NCBI GenBank assembly: GCA_009760885.1
Contig: CM019704.1
Location: 14,924,429 to 14,988,428, forward strand
Direction: 5' to 3'
DNA from: Achatina immaculata
Lineage: Eukaryota > Mollusca > Gastropoda > Stylommatophora > Achatinidae
DNA: 64,000 nucleotides
Under the pieces are notes generated by a model. That model was given only the letters and a program-made list of their open reading frames with translations. It made no database searches and was not told the origin of the DNA. Positions 26,633-31,455 of the stretch are shown here, one piece after another. How positions within the stretch are numbered: position 1 is the first letter of the stretch; each line of letters opens with the position of its first letter. Made by a program: the position numbers and the translations under genes.

Positions 26633-29600
26633 ATTCAAGTTACACATATTTTTCCCTGCAAGTTTCAGAATTTACTGATGAATACTCTTTTATCAGGTAT
26701 TCACAGCCACACCTCGAAGCACATATAAACAGGCAACATGAGTATTTATATATAATGACAGCACAAAATGGTACCATTTCTACCATAATGAGCTTCACAC
26801 TGTCCTCCTTGTATTCACCGCTGTTCTTCAAGGTCCAGTTTGTACAGTTTTATTATTATTATTATAATTATTGAATTTTGATTGTTTAGTTGGGGAAAAA
26901 AAAAAAACCCAGATTCTTCTCCTTAAGCATTTGTCAGGTCATACTAACTCTTAAGCCCTAGTTGTGACAGCAGCAAGTTTCAATATTCTCCAGGTTAAAG
27001 TGGCAGCCACAGAGCTTCTGTTTCAGATTCAAGTCCTTCATTGCCATGAAAGGCCTGCATCAGATACTTTTAGAACATACCTTCTAGAGTTCCGGTGGCC
27101 AGTTTATGTTGCTGATGAATCTGATCTGGTTTACATGTCATTCATTTAACACACACTACAATCAGGCTCTCCTCAGTGTACTTACCCCTGCATCATTCTG
27201 GCCAGCCCAAGCTAAAGCCAAATTGAATTTTGACTCATTTACAAAGACATGCTGAGGGATTAAAAAAAAAACAACAACAACTGCAGAAGCTGAATATGCA
27301 AGTAACACAAGTTTTGTACTGTGAGTGTTAAAGAAGATTAGCAGGCAACTAAGTGTTTCCACTGTGACTATGGCATTTTTGGGCTTAGAAAATAGTTTTG
27401 AGACATGGGGATGTTACATCTCTGTTAGCTACATATCCCATTTTGCTGGGGCATTTTGTATAGATAAAGTGCTTTGCCCATCTTAAGCTTTCCCACTGTT
27501 AGCCCTGTGGATGGACAAGATCTGAAGACAGCAGGTCTGCCAGGGATGTCTGAAGGTGAGGAAGCTGCCACTAAACTGCCTTAGGGTTCTTCCCTCCAGA
27601 TCTTTCTTTTGGAGTTTACTCGCACAGCCTTTGACTCCCCTTTGCTACTCAGAGATCAGTCTGACAGAGACTTTAGCAACATTTACTCTTTAGCAAACAA
27701 ACCCAACCAGTCACAAAACTGACTGCAAAACGTGAAAATGTAGTTATATGAGTTGTGTACTGAGACTGTAGAAGTTGAATATGTTGGAAACTAAGTTTTG
27801 AACAAAGACTGTAAAAACTCAATATGTAAGTGACTAAATTTTGCATGGAAACAGCATGCAAACATGACAAGACTGATACAAAAATATCATTTGATGTCAT
27901 AAAGAGCCAGTAAAGTAGCAGGTTTCACTAAATCTTTGTTTCTTAATATGTTATCGCAAAACTGATACGCTTAATTGGAAAATTTATGTCTGATTTTTAA
28001 AACACTACAGAGTATAATGAAATGAAAACAAACTGTAATTCATTACTGACTAAGTTAAAAAATGCAGCATTCCTTTATTCTTTAAACATCGCTCTTGCAT
28101 ATTCCAACAACTGCCACTAACTCTAGTATCTTCAAAAGCATTATCACTGTCACCAAAAGCAAATTTTTTGATCCATGATTATCACTGTCAACAAAAACAA
28201 ATTTTTTGATCCATGATTATCACTGTCAACAAAAACAAATTTTTTTATCCATGATAGTTCCTTTCAGTATTTTCTTTCTTGTTCCAACACAAGCACTGTA
28301 CCCAGCTATCTCCGCTACCCAGAAATTCAAACTAAGCTGAGTACCAGTCCCACTGTGATTTTCAAATGGTTTTTTATTTCAGTTACCCTGCCTAGCATCC
28401 TTCCCAGCATCAACAAACAACAAACCTATCCCTTTATATACCACACTGTTGTTAACAGTTATCTTTTCACGCAAGTTTCCTGATAATCTTTTACAGCTGC
28501 CATTATCTTTCTGTATAAACTACAAAAAAAAAGTAAGAACAGCTTTATAATTTAATGAACACAAATATGTTATTTAAGTAATAAAGCTGTTCCTACTTTT
28601 TTTTTGTTGTAGTTTATACATTTTGGTTTCACAGCTTTACTGCAGTGCTTCATGTATAGGTGTATACTTATACACTTATTACTGTCTGTTTCCTTTCTAT
28701 GCTTTAGTAAACATGAATCATATAGTAATCATGCCTCTTCATTGATCTTGTAGCCTAGTCTGCTGTTATTGTAAGTATTAGTTTGGTTAACATTTTTATT
28801 TAATATGTGAATCCTGCCTAATAACATACAAACTTTTACTAAAATCATTTTCTGGATTCTCATATACAGTTACGTCATAAAGAACTAAAGTTCATGGGGG
28901 ATGGGGGGGAATGGGTCAATTTCTTCTTCATCTTATTTAAATGATCTCATTTAATATCAGCACTTTATCATTTCAAGAAGAAATGAGAGCCAAACTGGAA
29001 GCTATGGGGATGCAAAGAGACAGGACTGTCTAAAGCAAACATAGCTTAGCTTGTTACTATGGTCAGTTATGTTAATTAAATACTGACAGAATTTCTCTTG
29101 AAAGAAACTTCTAAATATAGTCTGGCGTTTTCCACAGGAAAAAAAAAAAACTCTAACATCATCCCGTTTCAATAACTTCACAGATGAAAAAGCTGACAAT
29201 CGTATTATCATACATCATACCACGAAAATTCTGAGTTAGAAAAATATTTTTACAACATTTCGACCACCCATTAAAAAAGAGATGAATCTAGACCACTTTT
29301 AGTCAACTAGATTAATTTAAGTACCTGTAGATATTTCGATTTCTTGTTCTGGCTTCTGGTGAAAATATATCAACATACAACCTATAGTTTCTACTCAGTT
29401 TCTATTCTGACAAACACCACCAGTTATTTGCTACTAACCGTTTCTTCCAAACGACTTCCATTTTTAAGTTCGTCTCGTTTCTCGCTGAAATATAATTGTT
29501 GGGCTTTGCAATTTTTGTCATCTCTTTCAGATTCCGTGTCAGTGACTTCTGCGTCTCTTTTTTCTCTTAGCAGATGGTGTAGTTCATTCTCACTCACTAG

Positions 29601-29741
29601 AATGTCCTCTGAGCGCGATACACTCTGCTGAAACGAGCGTACATATCTTGAATTTAATGTAGAACTCGCTGGTAATGCAGTCAAAAATAAACAAATAACT
29701 GACAACGTAAAACAAAGTGTTGCCTTTGACGAGATCGCCAT
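2826..29741 (-). CDS. SORT1: Sortilin-like VPS10-domain sorting receptor, 5' thirteen exons (3' part outside window)
   Basis: Type I membrane receptor that, in known family members, sorts ligands between Golgi, endosomes, lysosomes and cell surface. Thirteen exons in order (5' to 3'): 29439-29741, 27186-27251, 26165-26235, 21641-21743, 20879-21055, 20000-20070, 18236-18306, 16288-16433, 15341-15424, 11975-12035, 10123-10232, 6606-6746, 2826-2931. They sum to 1510 bp (about 503 codons) with one continuous frame. Recognisable VPS10 segments are IMLVLTTDGL, SKDHGRTWTDITD, TEDGGETW, SRDGGETW, IFMHVDNPGDTGHG, SIRGVYLASQMSDDQSIHT and CYLQIHNAYSI, all collinear with vertebrate sortilin. Asp-box repeats (S/T-x-D-x-G-x-T-W) mark propeller blades. 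The short N-terminus before the VPS10 domain favours sortilin over SorLA or SorCS. Introns are 0.7-4.5 kb and loaded with transposons. The 10CC module, TM helix and tail are not in the window. The family call is recognised from memory of sortilin; no alignment was run. Confidence 0.88.
2932..3630. other. Intron 12 sequence with a local duplication
   Basis: Mostly unique AT-rich intron. At about 3273-3405 the motif CAGACATTATTCAGATAGTG occurs as two diverged copies about 100 bp apart. No coding signal. Confidence 0.4.
3631..4213 (-). mobile_element. RTE-A 3' fragment, minus strand
   Basis: 5'-truncated copy of family A in sortilin intron 12. The 3' tail (TCTTACATCTTACATCC) is at 3631. The minus strand encodes broken pieces of the C-terminal domain, such as RKRRWTYVGYVMRRS, RKRGRPCETLKRTLLREASL and KLRLFNSNVISTFIYACKSW. 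A 15-bp tandem duplication (AACTTTTGAATTT.. twice) sits at about 4122-4150. Confidence 0.85.
4388..4640. repeat. Degenerate tandem repeat, about 35-bp unit
   Basis: Roughly seven diverged units built on CCACTTACATACCTTTAATC then AAATTAACACA. It lies directly left of the Tc1 terminal inverted repeat. Confidence 0.7.
5198..5640 (+). mobile_element. RTE family B 3' fragment nested in the Tc1 element
   Basis: Similar to 12980-13390: PILLYGSESWTIGKSAQKSL, RMLRIPWTAKITNEECMRRA, GHAMRRGGIENIITTGKIEG and RRSPTELMACMKDRVLWRS, ending NASRHGTR and a short GATGATGA tail. It interrupts the Tc1 transposase between the VLVW strand and the NAQRY strand. An internal duplication of about 23 bp (GCAGCAGAAAT.TGGTTTATTA twice) lies at 5265-5310. 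Confidence 0.88.
6205..6285. repeat. Two-copy 33-bp direct repeat inside Tc1
   Basis: TTTTCAAATGAATTGATTC and the following AGAGCATCAA or GGAGCATCAA occur twice in tandem. Confidence 0.7.
6606..6746 (-). CDS. SORT1: Sortilin exon 12, SIRGVYL strand
   Basis: 47 codons: IESIRGVYLASQMSDDQSIH, then TVISYNRGAEWRKV and VDCSTDNM. It matches SLRGVYITSVLSEDNSIQT and FDQGGRWTHL. SYNRGAEW is a degenerate Asp-box. Acceptor TCTGTAG, donor GTAACA, phase 0 at both ends. The exon starts only 55 bp from the end of a Tc1 insertion. Confidence 0.9.
6850..8579 (+). mobile_element. RTE family C LINE, 5' part up to the piggyBac insertion
   Basis: Third RTE-like family, in sortilin intron 11. In order: endonuclease/RT linker (AMNFKLKLSNRFQVLQELYE near 6935-7000, MQRWVVYFSRILNRQ near 7405-7450), KAEIEHATSELK-like block (7520-7555), then a 244-residue open stretch (7800-8534) with FTDYEKAFNSLDWRMIWKLL, QQGCLLSPF, the intact polymerase box EDLDFADDVALLAH, and LYINRQKTKIM. 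Stops and frameshifts elsewhere make it a pseudogene. It is continued at 9486. Confidence 0.88.
7800..8534 (+). pseudogene. Reverse transcriptase fragment (RTE-C)
   Basis: Open 244-residue segment of the polymerase domain: motif A FTDYEKAFNSLD, motif B region TDIQQGCLLSPF, motif C LDFADDVALL (FADD), then the thumb region ending FNINVKRISRYMVQRHGL. The frame is lost just before the piggyBac insertion. It would copy element RNA at a nicked target in an active relative; this copy lacks a full endonuclease and the rest of its frame. Confidence 0.85.
8580..9485. mobile_element. piggyBac-like non-autonomous element at TTAA, nested in RTE-C
   Basis: 906 bp flanked by TTAA on both sides (8576-8579 and 9486-9489). 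Perfect 12-bp terminal inverted repeats: CTCTTTCCACCC at 8580-8591 and GGGTGGAAAGAG at 9474-9485. Removing the element and one TTAA joins codons ATG AGG ATT TTA AAC ATT AAA TGG (MRILNIKW), restoring the RTE C-terminal reading frame. The internal sequence has only short ORFs and no recognisable transposase, so it is best read as a deletion derivative or MITE. Confidence 0.9.
9486..9842 (+). mobile_element. RTE family C LINE, 3' part after the piggyBac insertion
   Basis: Continues the RTE-C frame: LNIKWQDKIRNKEIWERA, KWRWTGHTLRKP, RRRPRTTWRKEIM, GYTWKEAENKSNSRDDWRAF, ending PKM stop and an (ATG)n tail at 9812-9838, as expected for an RTE 3' end. Confidence 0.88.
10123..10232 (-). CDS. SORT1: Sortilin exon 11, DTGHG strand
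   Basis: 110 bp completing DTGHGILYTSSSNGLVYAES then LRNHLFPNYNTVHDFYK. It matches [20 protein letters not shown] and LDRHLY...TDF of sortilin. Acceptor GTGTAG, donor GTAACT, phase 1 in and phase 0 out. Confidence 0.92.
10233..11002. other. Intron 10 unique sequence
   Basis: AT-rich, with no repeat, ORF or RNA gene recognised. Confidence 0.4.
11003..11851. repeat. 43-bp minisatellite, about 20 copies
   Basis: Head-to-tail array in sortilin intron 10. The unit contains TATTAAAGACCACACTAGTA and TTTACTATCTTATTTTCC. Variation is concentrated at two sites: CCCTCC, CTTTCC or CCTTCC, and AGTACTT or AGTATTT. Left-end units mostly carry ...TACTTT and right-end units ...TATTTT. Confidence 0.95.
11975..12035 (-). 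CDS. SORT1: Sortilin exon 10, FMHVDNPG strand
   Basis: 61 bp encoding FFSVLDMSDGLIFMHVDNPG plus one base. It is nearly identical in layout to [20 protein letters not shown] in vertebrate sortilin and is one of the strongest anchors for the gene call. Acceptor TGTGCAG, donor GTATGA, phase 0 in and phase 1 out. Confidence 0.92.
12036..12860. other. Intron 9 unique sequence
   Basis: Includes a short run of diverged repeats around CAAAATAACCAG(A/G)AAA at about 12065-12165. Nothing else recognised. Confidence 0.4.
12861..13391 (+). mobile_element. RTE family B 3' fragment, copy 2
   Basis: C-terminal part of the ORF: FQRMRNILANTSLSMNVRKL, ILLYGSESWTIGKSAQKSLE, RRMLQIPWTAKITNEECM, GRRSRGRPREMILDSLTGW and ELMACMKDHVLWRSITGNAS, then stop and GATGATGATGAA. 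One frameshift lies in the A-run near 13130. These blocks resemble the C-terminus of BovB/RTE elements. Confidence 0.88.
13676..13845. mobile_element. hAT-like MITE, decayed
   Basis: Starts near AGTGTTTCCTAACC and ends near TTGGGAAATGCC. Its minus strand matches the repeat at 26345-26552 (GGCAGTTTGAATATTTTTG, AGCATGATCCAAGG). Terminal matches are imperfect and no 8-bp target duplication was seen. Confidence 0.45.
14002..14498 (+). mobile_element. RTE-A 3' fragment, copy 3
   Basis: Shows KLRLFNSNVI-type sequence, then DSFENKCLRKIPGIKWNEFK, RQMTEQQSVSWVIRKRRWTY, VGHVMRRNSQRIPKQA and a decayed tail ending near AAGGATGTAAGATTA. It lacks about 40 bp present in other copies near 14100 (the CESWK block). 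Confidence 0.85.
14855..15100 (-). mobile_element. tRNA-derived SINE, copy 1
   Basis: Minus strand: a tRNA-like head with GTTAGTGCACTAGTCTCTTA and a degenerate B box (GGTGGTTTAAATATG), then a body with CACCCCAGCTGTGGAAA, TTCTGGAACTGGGGAAGG and TGCTGACCACATCA, ending GGAAAATATGGGCACTAACA. The same order occurs at 16600-16862, 18665-18925 and 59815-60110. Confidence 0.7.
15341..15424 (-). CDS. SORT1: Sortilin exon 9, third clear Asp-box
   Basis: 28 codons, DEERLMMISRDGGETWGEAK then LPTLTGDR. SRDGGETW is a canonical Asp-box, and the exon aligns with [20 protein letters not shown]. Donor GTAGGT. The acceptor CTGACAG lies directly against a 30-bp minisatellite. Phase 0 at both ends. Confidence 0.87.
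15430..15834. repeat. 30-bp minisatellite abutting a sortilin splice acceptor
   Basis: About 13.5 near-identical units containing ACAGTGAAGATAATAGATGA then CTAATGTTAA. The array begins five bases inside intron 8 from exon 9. On the minus strand it gives a 10-residue periodic open frame that ends at a TGA overlapping the acceptor region. Confidence 0.95.
16288..16433 (-). CDS. SORT1: Sortilin exon 8, VPS10 propeller
   Basis: Contains MMDLERYDSEKGTWKVILKR and FNVQDKFVYASIF, matching LELWRTSDLGKSFK and FGLGGRFLFASV of sortilin. The SEKGTW sequence is a degenerate Asp-box. Donor GTATGT follows HPKNQ in phase 0. Two in-phase acceptors are possible: CAACAG giving a start at 16433 (used here, best length match) or CAATCAG giving 16457, which adds eight residues. 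Confidence 0.78.
16600..16862 (-). mobile_element. tRNA-derived SINE, copy 2
   Basis: Minus strand: GTGAGTTCAGTAATCTCTCA, then the B-box-like GTTTGAATCTGGCC, the CCCAGCTGTAGAAAC block, AGCCGGGGACAGAAAGG and GATGCTGACCACATCATC, ending with GTCAAGGAAAATACGAACGC. Best preserved body of the four copies. Confidence 0.72.
16997..17103 (+). mobile_element. RTE family D 3' end
   Basis: About 105 bp matching the last part of 32333-32937: ATGGATGCATCAGCAGCAGG, GCCTACAAGAGTGCTGTTAG, AAGTTCCACAAGGGACATGC and an AATGAA-type tail. Confidence 0.8.
17104..18235. other. Intron 7 unique sequence
   Basis: No ORF, exon or RNA gene recognised. A two-copy repeat (ATTCTAATATCTTC.TTTGTTAC) lies at 17495-17540. Confidence 0.4.
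18236..18306 (-). CDS. SORT1: Sortilin exon 7, VPS10 propeller
   Basis: 71 bp. The split Trp codon is completed and the exon continues GTAESKTQRCLFATTGDFMN PLI. LFATTGD matches the FFTTYANG strand. Acceptor TTTCTAG, donor GTAAGT. Phase 2 in, phase 1 out. It is less conserved than its neighbours but in frame with both. Confidence 0.75.
18360..18565. mobile_element. Possible hAT-like MITE remnant
   Basis: GGTTCTCAACC followed by a T run, then a C/T-rich body and an A run with AGGAGAATTTCC. It resembles 40290-40570 read on the opposite strand. Termini are not clean. Confidence 0.35.
18665..18925 (+). mobile_element. tRNA-derived SINE, copy 3, with poly-G expansion in the B box
   Basis: GTTTGTGCACTAATCTCTCA, then GGTTGGGGGT running into a G tract of about 20 bases and resuming GTTGAATCC; then TTCTGGAGTTGGGGAAGG, GATCCTGACCACATCAC and GGAAAATATGGGCACTAATA. 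Same body order as copies 1 and 2. Confidence 0.7.
18926..19999. other. Intron 6 unique sequence
   Basis: AT-rich, with no repeat family or coding signal seen. Confidence 0.4.
20000..20070 (-). CDS. SORT1: Sortilin exon 6, VPS10 propeller
   Basis: 71 bp encoding LFVTYDNFYTSVKAVKSGVH SVK plus two bases of Trp. It aligns with LWVSKNFGGKWEEIHKAV..KW. Acceptor CCTCCAG, donor GTGAGT. Phase 0 in, phase 2 out. Confidence 0.82.
20210..20450. repeat. Degenerate tandem repeat, about 65-70 bp, four copies
   Basis: Units share ATAGTAATGTTCAAATAA, CATAACCATATTAAGAT and CAATGTTCATATTGTATTA. It lies in sortilin intron 5. Confidence 0.75.
20879..21055 (-). CDS. SORT1: Sortilin exon 5, second Asp-box
   Basis: 59 codons beginning VYLISYEHFIYVTEDGGETW. 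TEDGGETW is a clear Asp-box, and PQFEDYVAIISNERQ aligns with the PQNSDYLLALSTEN strand. Acceptor TCTACAG, donor GTCAGT, phase 0 at both ends. Confidence 0.88.
21641..21743 (-). CDS. SORT1: Sortilin exon 4, Asp-box and DITD strand
   Basis: The split codon completes Ser, giving the Asp-box SKDHGRTW followed by TDITD, VNHQVF and NPHNPSK. This is collinear with SEDYGKNFKDITDLINNTF in sortilin. Acceptor ATTCCAG, donor GTATTA. 103 bp, phase 2 in and phase 0 out. Confidence 0.87.
21744..23234. other. Intron 3 unique sequence
   Basis: No exon or known repeat recognised between sortilin exon 4 and the RTE-A copy at 23235. Several short chance ORFs only. Confidence 0.4.
23235..25841 (+). mobile_element. 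RTE-A LINE, copy 2, longest copy, split by a retrotransposed insertion
   Basis: 5'-truncated within the endonuclease: it starts at DVRAYRGADVNSDHNLCTGK, where SDH is the C-terminal catalytic motif of APE-type endonucleases. Then come the linker KPSRKAWISENTWKYIYERQ, RT finger EEIGIHKLWNSY..., NKAAGEDEITPKMLKAI, GIIVEIPKKSNLSDCNS, QAGFRKGRSCLDQIFTLR, EDLDFADDITLI (FADD intact), then after the insertion TDIEEINQFSYLGSYIDQDG, KLRLFNSNVISTLIYACKSW and the RRWTYVGHVMRRNS block. The 3' tail is ATATAAGATAAGAT. Multiple frameshifts, including a deletion before 23875. Confidence 0.9.
24671..25061 (-). mobile_element. SINE-like retroposon with (GAA)n tail and 14-bp target duplication, nested in RTE-A
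   Basis: Flanked by perfect direct repeats ACATAACTCTTATC at 24657-24670 and 25062-25075. On the minus strand it ends with GAAGAAGAAGAA at the left boundary, as for a retroposed 3' tail. Its minus-strand start is a dimer: two copies of a unit of about 92 bp, each with CACCC.GCGG.GAT.CAC, ACATCGAGG/ACGTCGAGG and TCCGGTGAGAA.GTCCAAC. The remainder has alternating GTGGTC and GGACCAC words. No tRNA or 5S head recognised. Confidence 0.85.
26165..26235 (-). CDS. SORT1: Sortilin exon 3, VPS10 propeller
   Basis: 71 bp starting IMLVLTTDGLDFFFEPPVST and ending LWRR plus two bases. It matches the VILVLTT...LYRS strand of sortilin. Acceptor GTCCACAG, donor GTGAGA. It enters in phase 0 and leaves in phase 2. 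Confidence 0.83.
26345..26552. mobile_element. hAT-like MITE with poly-G tract
   Basis: Ends CAGTGTTACCCAAC and (minus strand) CAGTGTTCTCCAATC are inverted, hAT-like termini. A run of about 28 G follows the left end. The body matches the minus strand of 13676-13845. Confidence 0.55.
26605..26632. repeat. (TA)n microsatellite
   Basis: GTGTGTATATATATATAT run in sortilin intron 2. Confidence 0.9.
27186..27251 (-). CDS. SORT1: Sortilin exon 2, start of VPS10 propeller
   Basis: 22 codons, HVFVNESKFNLALAWAGQND plus AG, which align with the HVF...LSW.GDSTG stretch at the start of the sortilin VPS10 domain. The acceptor is a CCCTCAG and the donor GTAAGT. Both boundaries are phase 0. Confidence 0.85.
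27252..28511. other. Intron 1 sequence with a 39-bp triplication
   Basis: Otherwise unique. At 28140-28252 the segment TTATCACTGTCAACAAAAAC plus AAATTTTTTGATCCATGA occurs three times in tandem. Confidence 0.6.
28512..28700 (+). mobile_element. Penelope-like element 3' end with inverted partner
   Basis: The right part (28565-28700) matches the minus strand of 30225-30335: AATAAAGCTGTTCCTACTTT, CACAGCTTTACTGCAGTG and GTATACTTATACAC. The left part (28512-28558) is an inverted copy of 28570-28620, giving a hairpin of about 50 bp per arm. This is the same inverted organisation as at 31064-31448 and 34912-35189. Confidence 0.65.
28701..29438. other. Intron 1 sequence next to exon 1
   Basis: Unique AT-rich DNA, no feature recognised. 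Confidence 0.4.
29439..29741 (-). CDS. SORT1: Sortilin exon 1: signal peptide and propeptide
   Basis: Encodes 101 residues. I chose the Met at 29741 because it has a good Kozak context (A at -3, G at +4) and is followed at once by a hydrophobic signal peptide (ATLCFTLSVICLFLTALPASS). An in-frame Met at 29762 would add seven residues in a poorer context. Residues 59-62 are REKR, a furin-type site followed by acidic sequence, matching the propeptide cleavage known in sortilin. The Cys in DDKNCKA aligns with the first Cys after the sortilin propeptide. The exon ends in phase 0 at a GTTAGT donor (GT at 29438-29437). Confidence 0.85.
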
Positions 29742-29798
29742 TTTTGCTGTTGTCAACGTCATGTGAGGATTTGGATTATCTCCCTCCTGGTCATGCCT

Positions 29799-29808
29799 GT
29801 CACGTGAT
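29799..29808 (-). promoter_or_regulatory. CLEAR-like E-box upstream of sortilin
   Basis: On the minus strand the sequence reads ATCACGTGAC, nine of ten bases of the CLEAR consensus GTCACGTGAC bound by TFEB/MITF factors at lysosomal gene promoters. It lies about 58 bp upstream of the chosen sortilin start codon. The site is visible; its use is inference. Confidence 0.45.
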
Positions 29809-29820
29809 AGATTTTTGCGT

Positions 29821-29833
29821 TATTTTATATATA
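29821..29833 (-). promoter_or_regulatory. TATA-like box upstream of sortilin
   Basis: Minus-strand TATATATAAAATA, about 80 bp upstream of the start codon. In an AT-rich genome this may be chance, but the spacing would give a short 5' UTR of roughly 50 nt. Confidence 0.3.
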
Positions 29834-30224
29834 GATCGACGAAGACAGGGTATTATATGTTTTCAATATTTTAGAGGGGTTTTCAAACTGTTGGTCCCTG
29901 CAGCACACGTAGTAATATCACAATTGCTGCAATGCTGAAATATAAACATCTCACGCGAATCACGAATTTGTAAAAGTTAATGGCGAGAAAACGACTGAGT
30001 ACCAGGAAGTTTTACAAAACAGATTATTATCAGTTTCCAATATTATGAATATACGGTCATGTCAGGAGTTGTTTTGTAAGGTTCTTTTGTGGTGACTTTA
30101 AAAAAAAGTATGCTTCTGTAGTCTTGAAAATAAAATCAAGATTAGCAATCTGGGTTGATGGATACAATCATCATCAAGCCACTTGTTGATCTTGAAGCAG
30201 TGATTCTAGATGTAACACAATAAT
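29834..30224. other. Upstream flank of sortilin
   Basis: No CpG-rich block and no ORF of note. It could hold upstream promoter sequence, but nothing specific was recognised. Confidence 0.35.
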
Positions 30225-30825
30225 TGGTGTATAAGTATACAACTATACACTAAACACTGCAGTAAAGCTGTGATACTAGAAAGTATAAAATCGGAAAAAA
30301 AGTAGGAGCAGCTTTATTACTTAACGATTACAAAGTTGTGACGTTTCGGCGTGAGCCTTAATCATACAAAAACATACAGGACGAAGAAATAGGGAGAGGA
30401 GATAAAGTATAGATTTACATGAATACTGTTTAAAAAAAATAAAAAAATTTAAAAAATAAATTTAAAAAAAAAATTTTTTTTTGAAAGGAGTACTTAGCTG
30501 TAAATTGCAAGGTGTGGCTTGTCTGGCGGTGTGTGTCAGGAATGGATCTGGTAGGACGTGGAAATTGTTTAAATAGAGACCTGTGACATGTGGTCAGTGG
30601 GTTGTATCTGGGGGTGGTGGATGGGGAACCGGGGAAGGGAGAGAGAGTGACGCACTACTGGCCTAGCTAGGAGAATTTGAAACAGGTGATTGGGGAAGAG
30701 GTGTTGCAGAGAAGAGGGGTTGCAGAGAAAATAGCGGGGTTGCAGAGTGATGCTGTGAGGAAGTTTGAAAAGTAAGAAGGGGTGGATTTAGTGGAGAGGT
30801 ACTATAATGATTGAAGAAGATGATG

Positions 30826-31302
30826 TTACGTGTAACTAAACAGCGAGTTTAACCCATGTGGTTCCAGCGTCCCATAATTTTGAATGCAGCGGTTCTCAAG
30901 TGCCAGGCGGCTTGTGTCATCTGCGTGACATTTTTTAATGGCTGTTACCAGAAAATCAGATTTGTCTCTGTGGTTGGGGCCATTGAAATGATTTGGGACT
31001 GGTTTCGAAGCATGCTGGGCGATGTCGTACAGATGTTTTTGCATGCGGTCCCCTAATCTGAGGCCAGTCTCACCGATATATGTTATCCTGCATCTTTTGC
31101 AAACGATGACTTATATCACATTTCGGGACTCGCATGTGAATCCCTCATGAAGAGTGAGGATAGTTTTGGGAAAGGTGATTGTTTTTGTTTCCCAAACTAC
31201 AGGGCAGGTAACGCAGCGTCGGCAGTTACATTTTCTGGTGCCAACATATGTAAGGCTCTGCTTCAAGTGGCTGTGGACGAGGATGTCCTTAAGGTTTGGC
31301 TC
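30826..31302 (-). pseudogene. PLE GIY-YIG endonuclease fragment
   Basis: Minus-strand frame: NLKDILVHSHLKQSLTYVGT, then the Cys cluster KCNCRRCVTC, ESRNVI, VIVCKRCRITYIGETGLRLG, HASKPVPNHFNGPNHRDKSD and LENRCIQNYGTLEPHGLNS. The GIY side of the motif has a nonsense change: the codon expected to be Tyr after RNVI is TAA, while the inverted copy at 31398-31403 still has TAT. YIG, the following Arg and the catalytic-type Glu (LENR) are visible. In PLEs this domain nicks target DNA. Confidence 0.8.
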
Positions 31303-31448
31303 ACCTGCCTTGTAGTTTGGGAAACGAAAACAATCATCTTTCCCAAAACTATCCTCACTCTTCATGAGGGAGTCACATGCGAGTCCCGAAATGTGATATA
31401 TGTCATCGATTGCAAAAGATGCAGGATAACATATATCGGTGAGACTGG
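31303..31448 (+). repeat. Inverted arm of the PLE endonuclease region
   Basis: Plus strand repeats the coding sequence of 31064-31209 in opposite orientation (TFPK/IFPKTILTLHEG, CESRNVIYVIDCKRCRITYI, GETG). About 93 bp separate the arms. Confidence 0.88.
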
Positions 31449-31455
31449 TCTGTAA

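Larger units (their letters stand above)
30225..31448 (-). mobile_element. Penelope-like element, 5'-truncated, with inverted 5' end
   Basis: Minus strand carries the end of a PLE ORF with a GIY-YIG domain, then about 600 bp of 3' sequence including a hammerhead-like core (AAGGCTCACGCCGAAACGTC at about 30335-30356) and the conserved end CACAGCTTTACTGCAGTGTT. The 5' boundary is an inverted duplication of its own endonuclease region (arms 31064-31209 and 31303-31448). Recognition of the GIY-YIG plus CRRCVTC-type zinc region is from knowledge of PLEs; no search was run. Confidence 0.78.

Noticed and set aside
31111..31365. PLE frame starting at MKSEDSFGKDDCF
   Set aside because: The first 20 or so residues are the antisense of the inverted arm, not PLE protein; the true element sequence starts near 31302.
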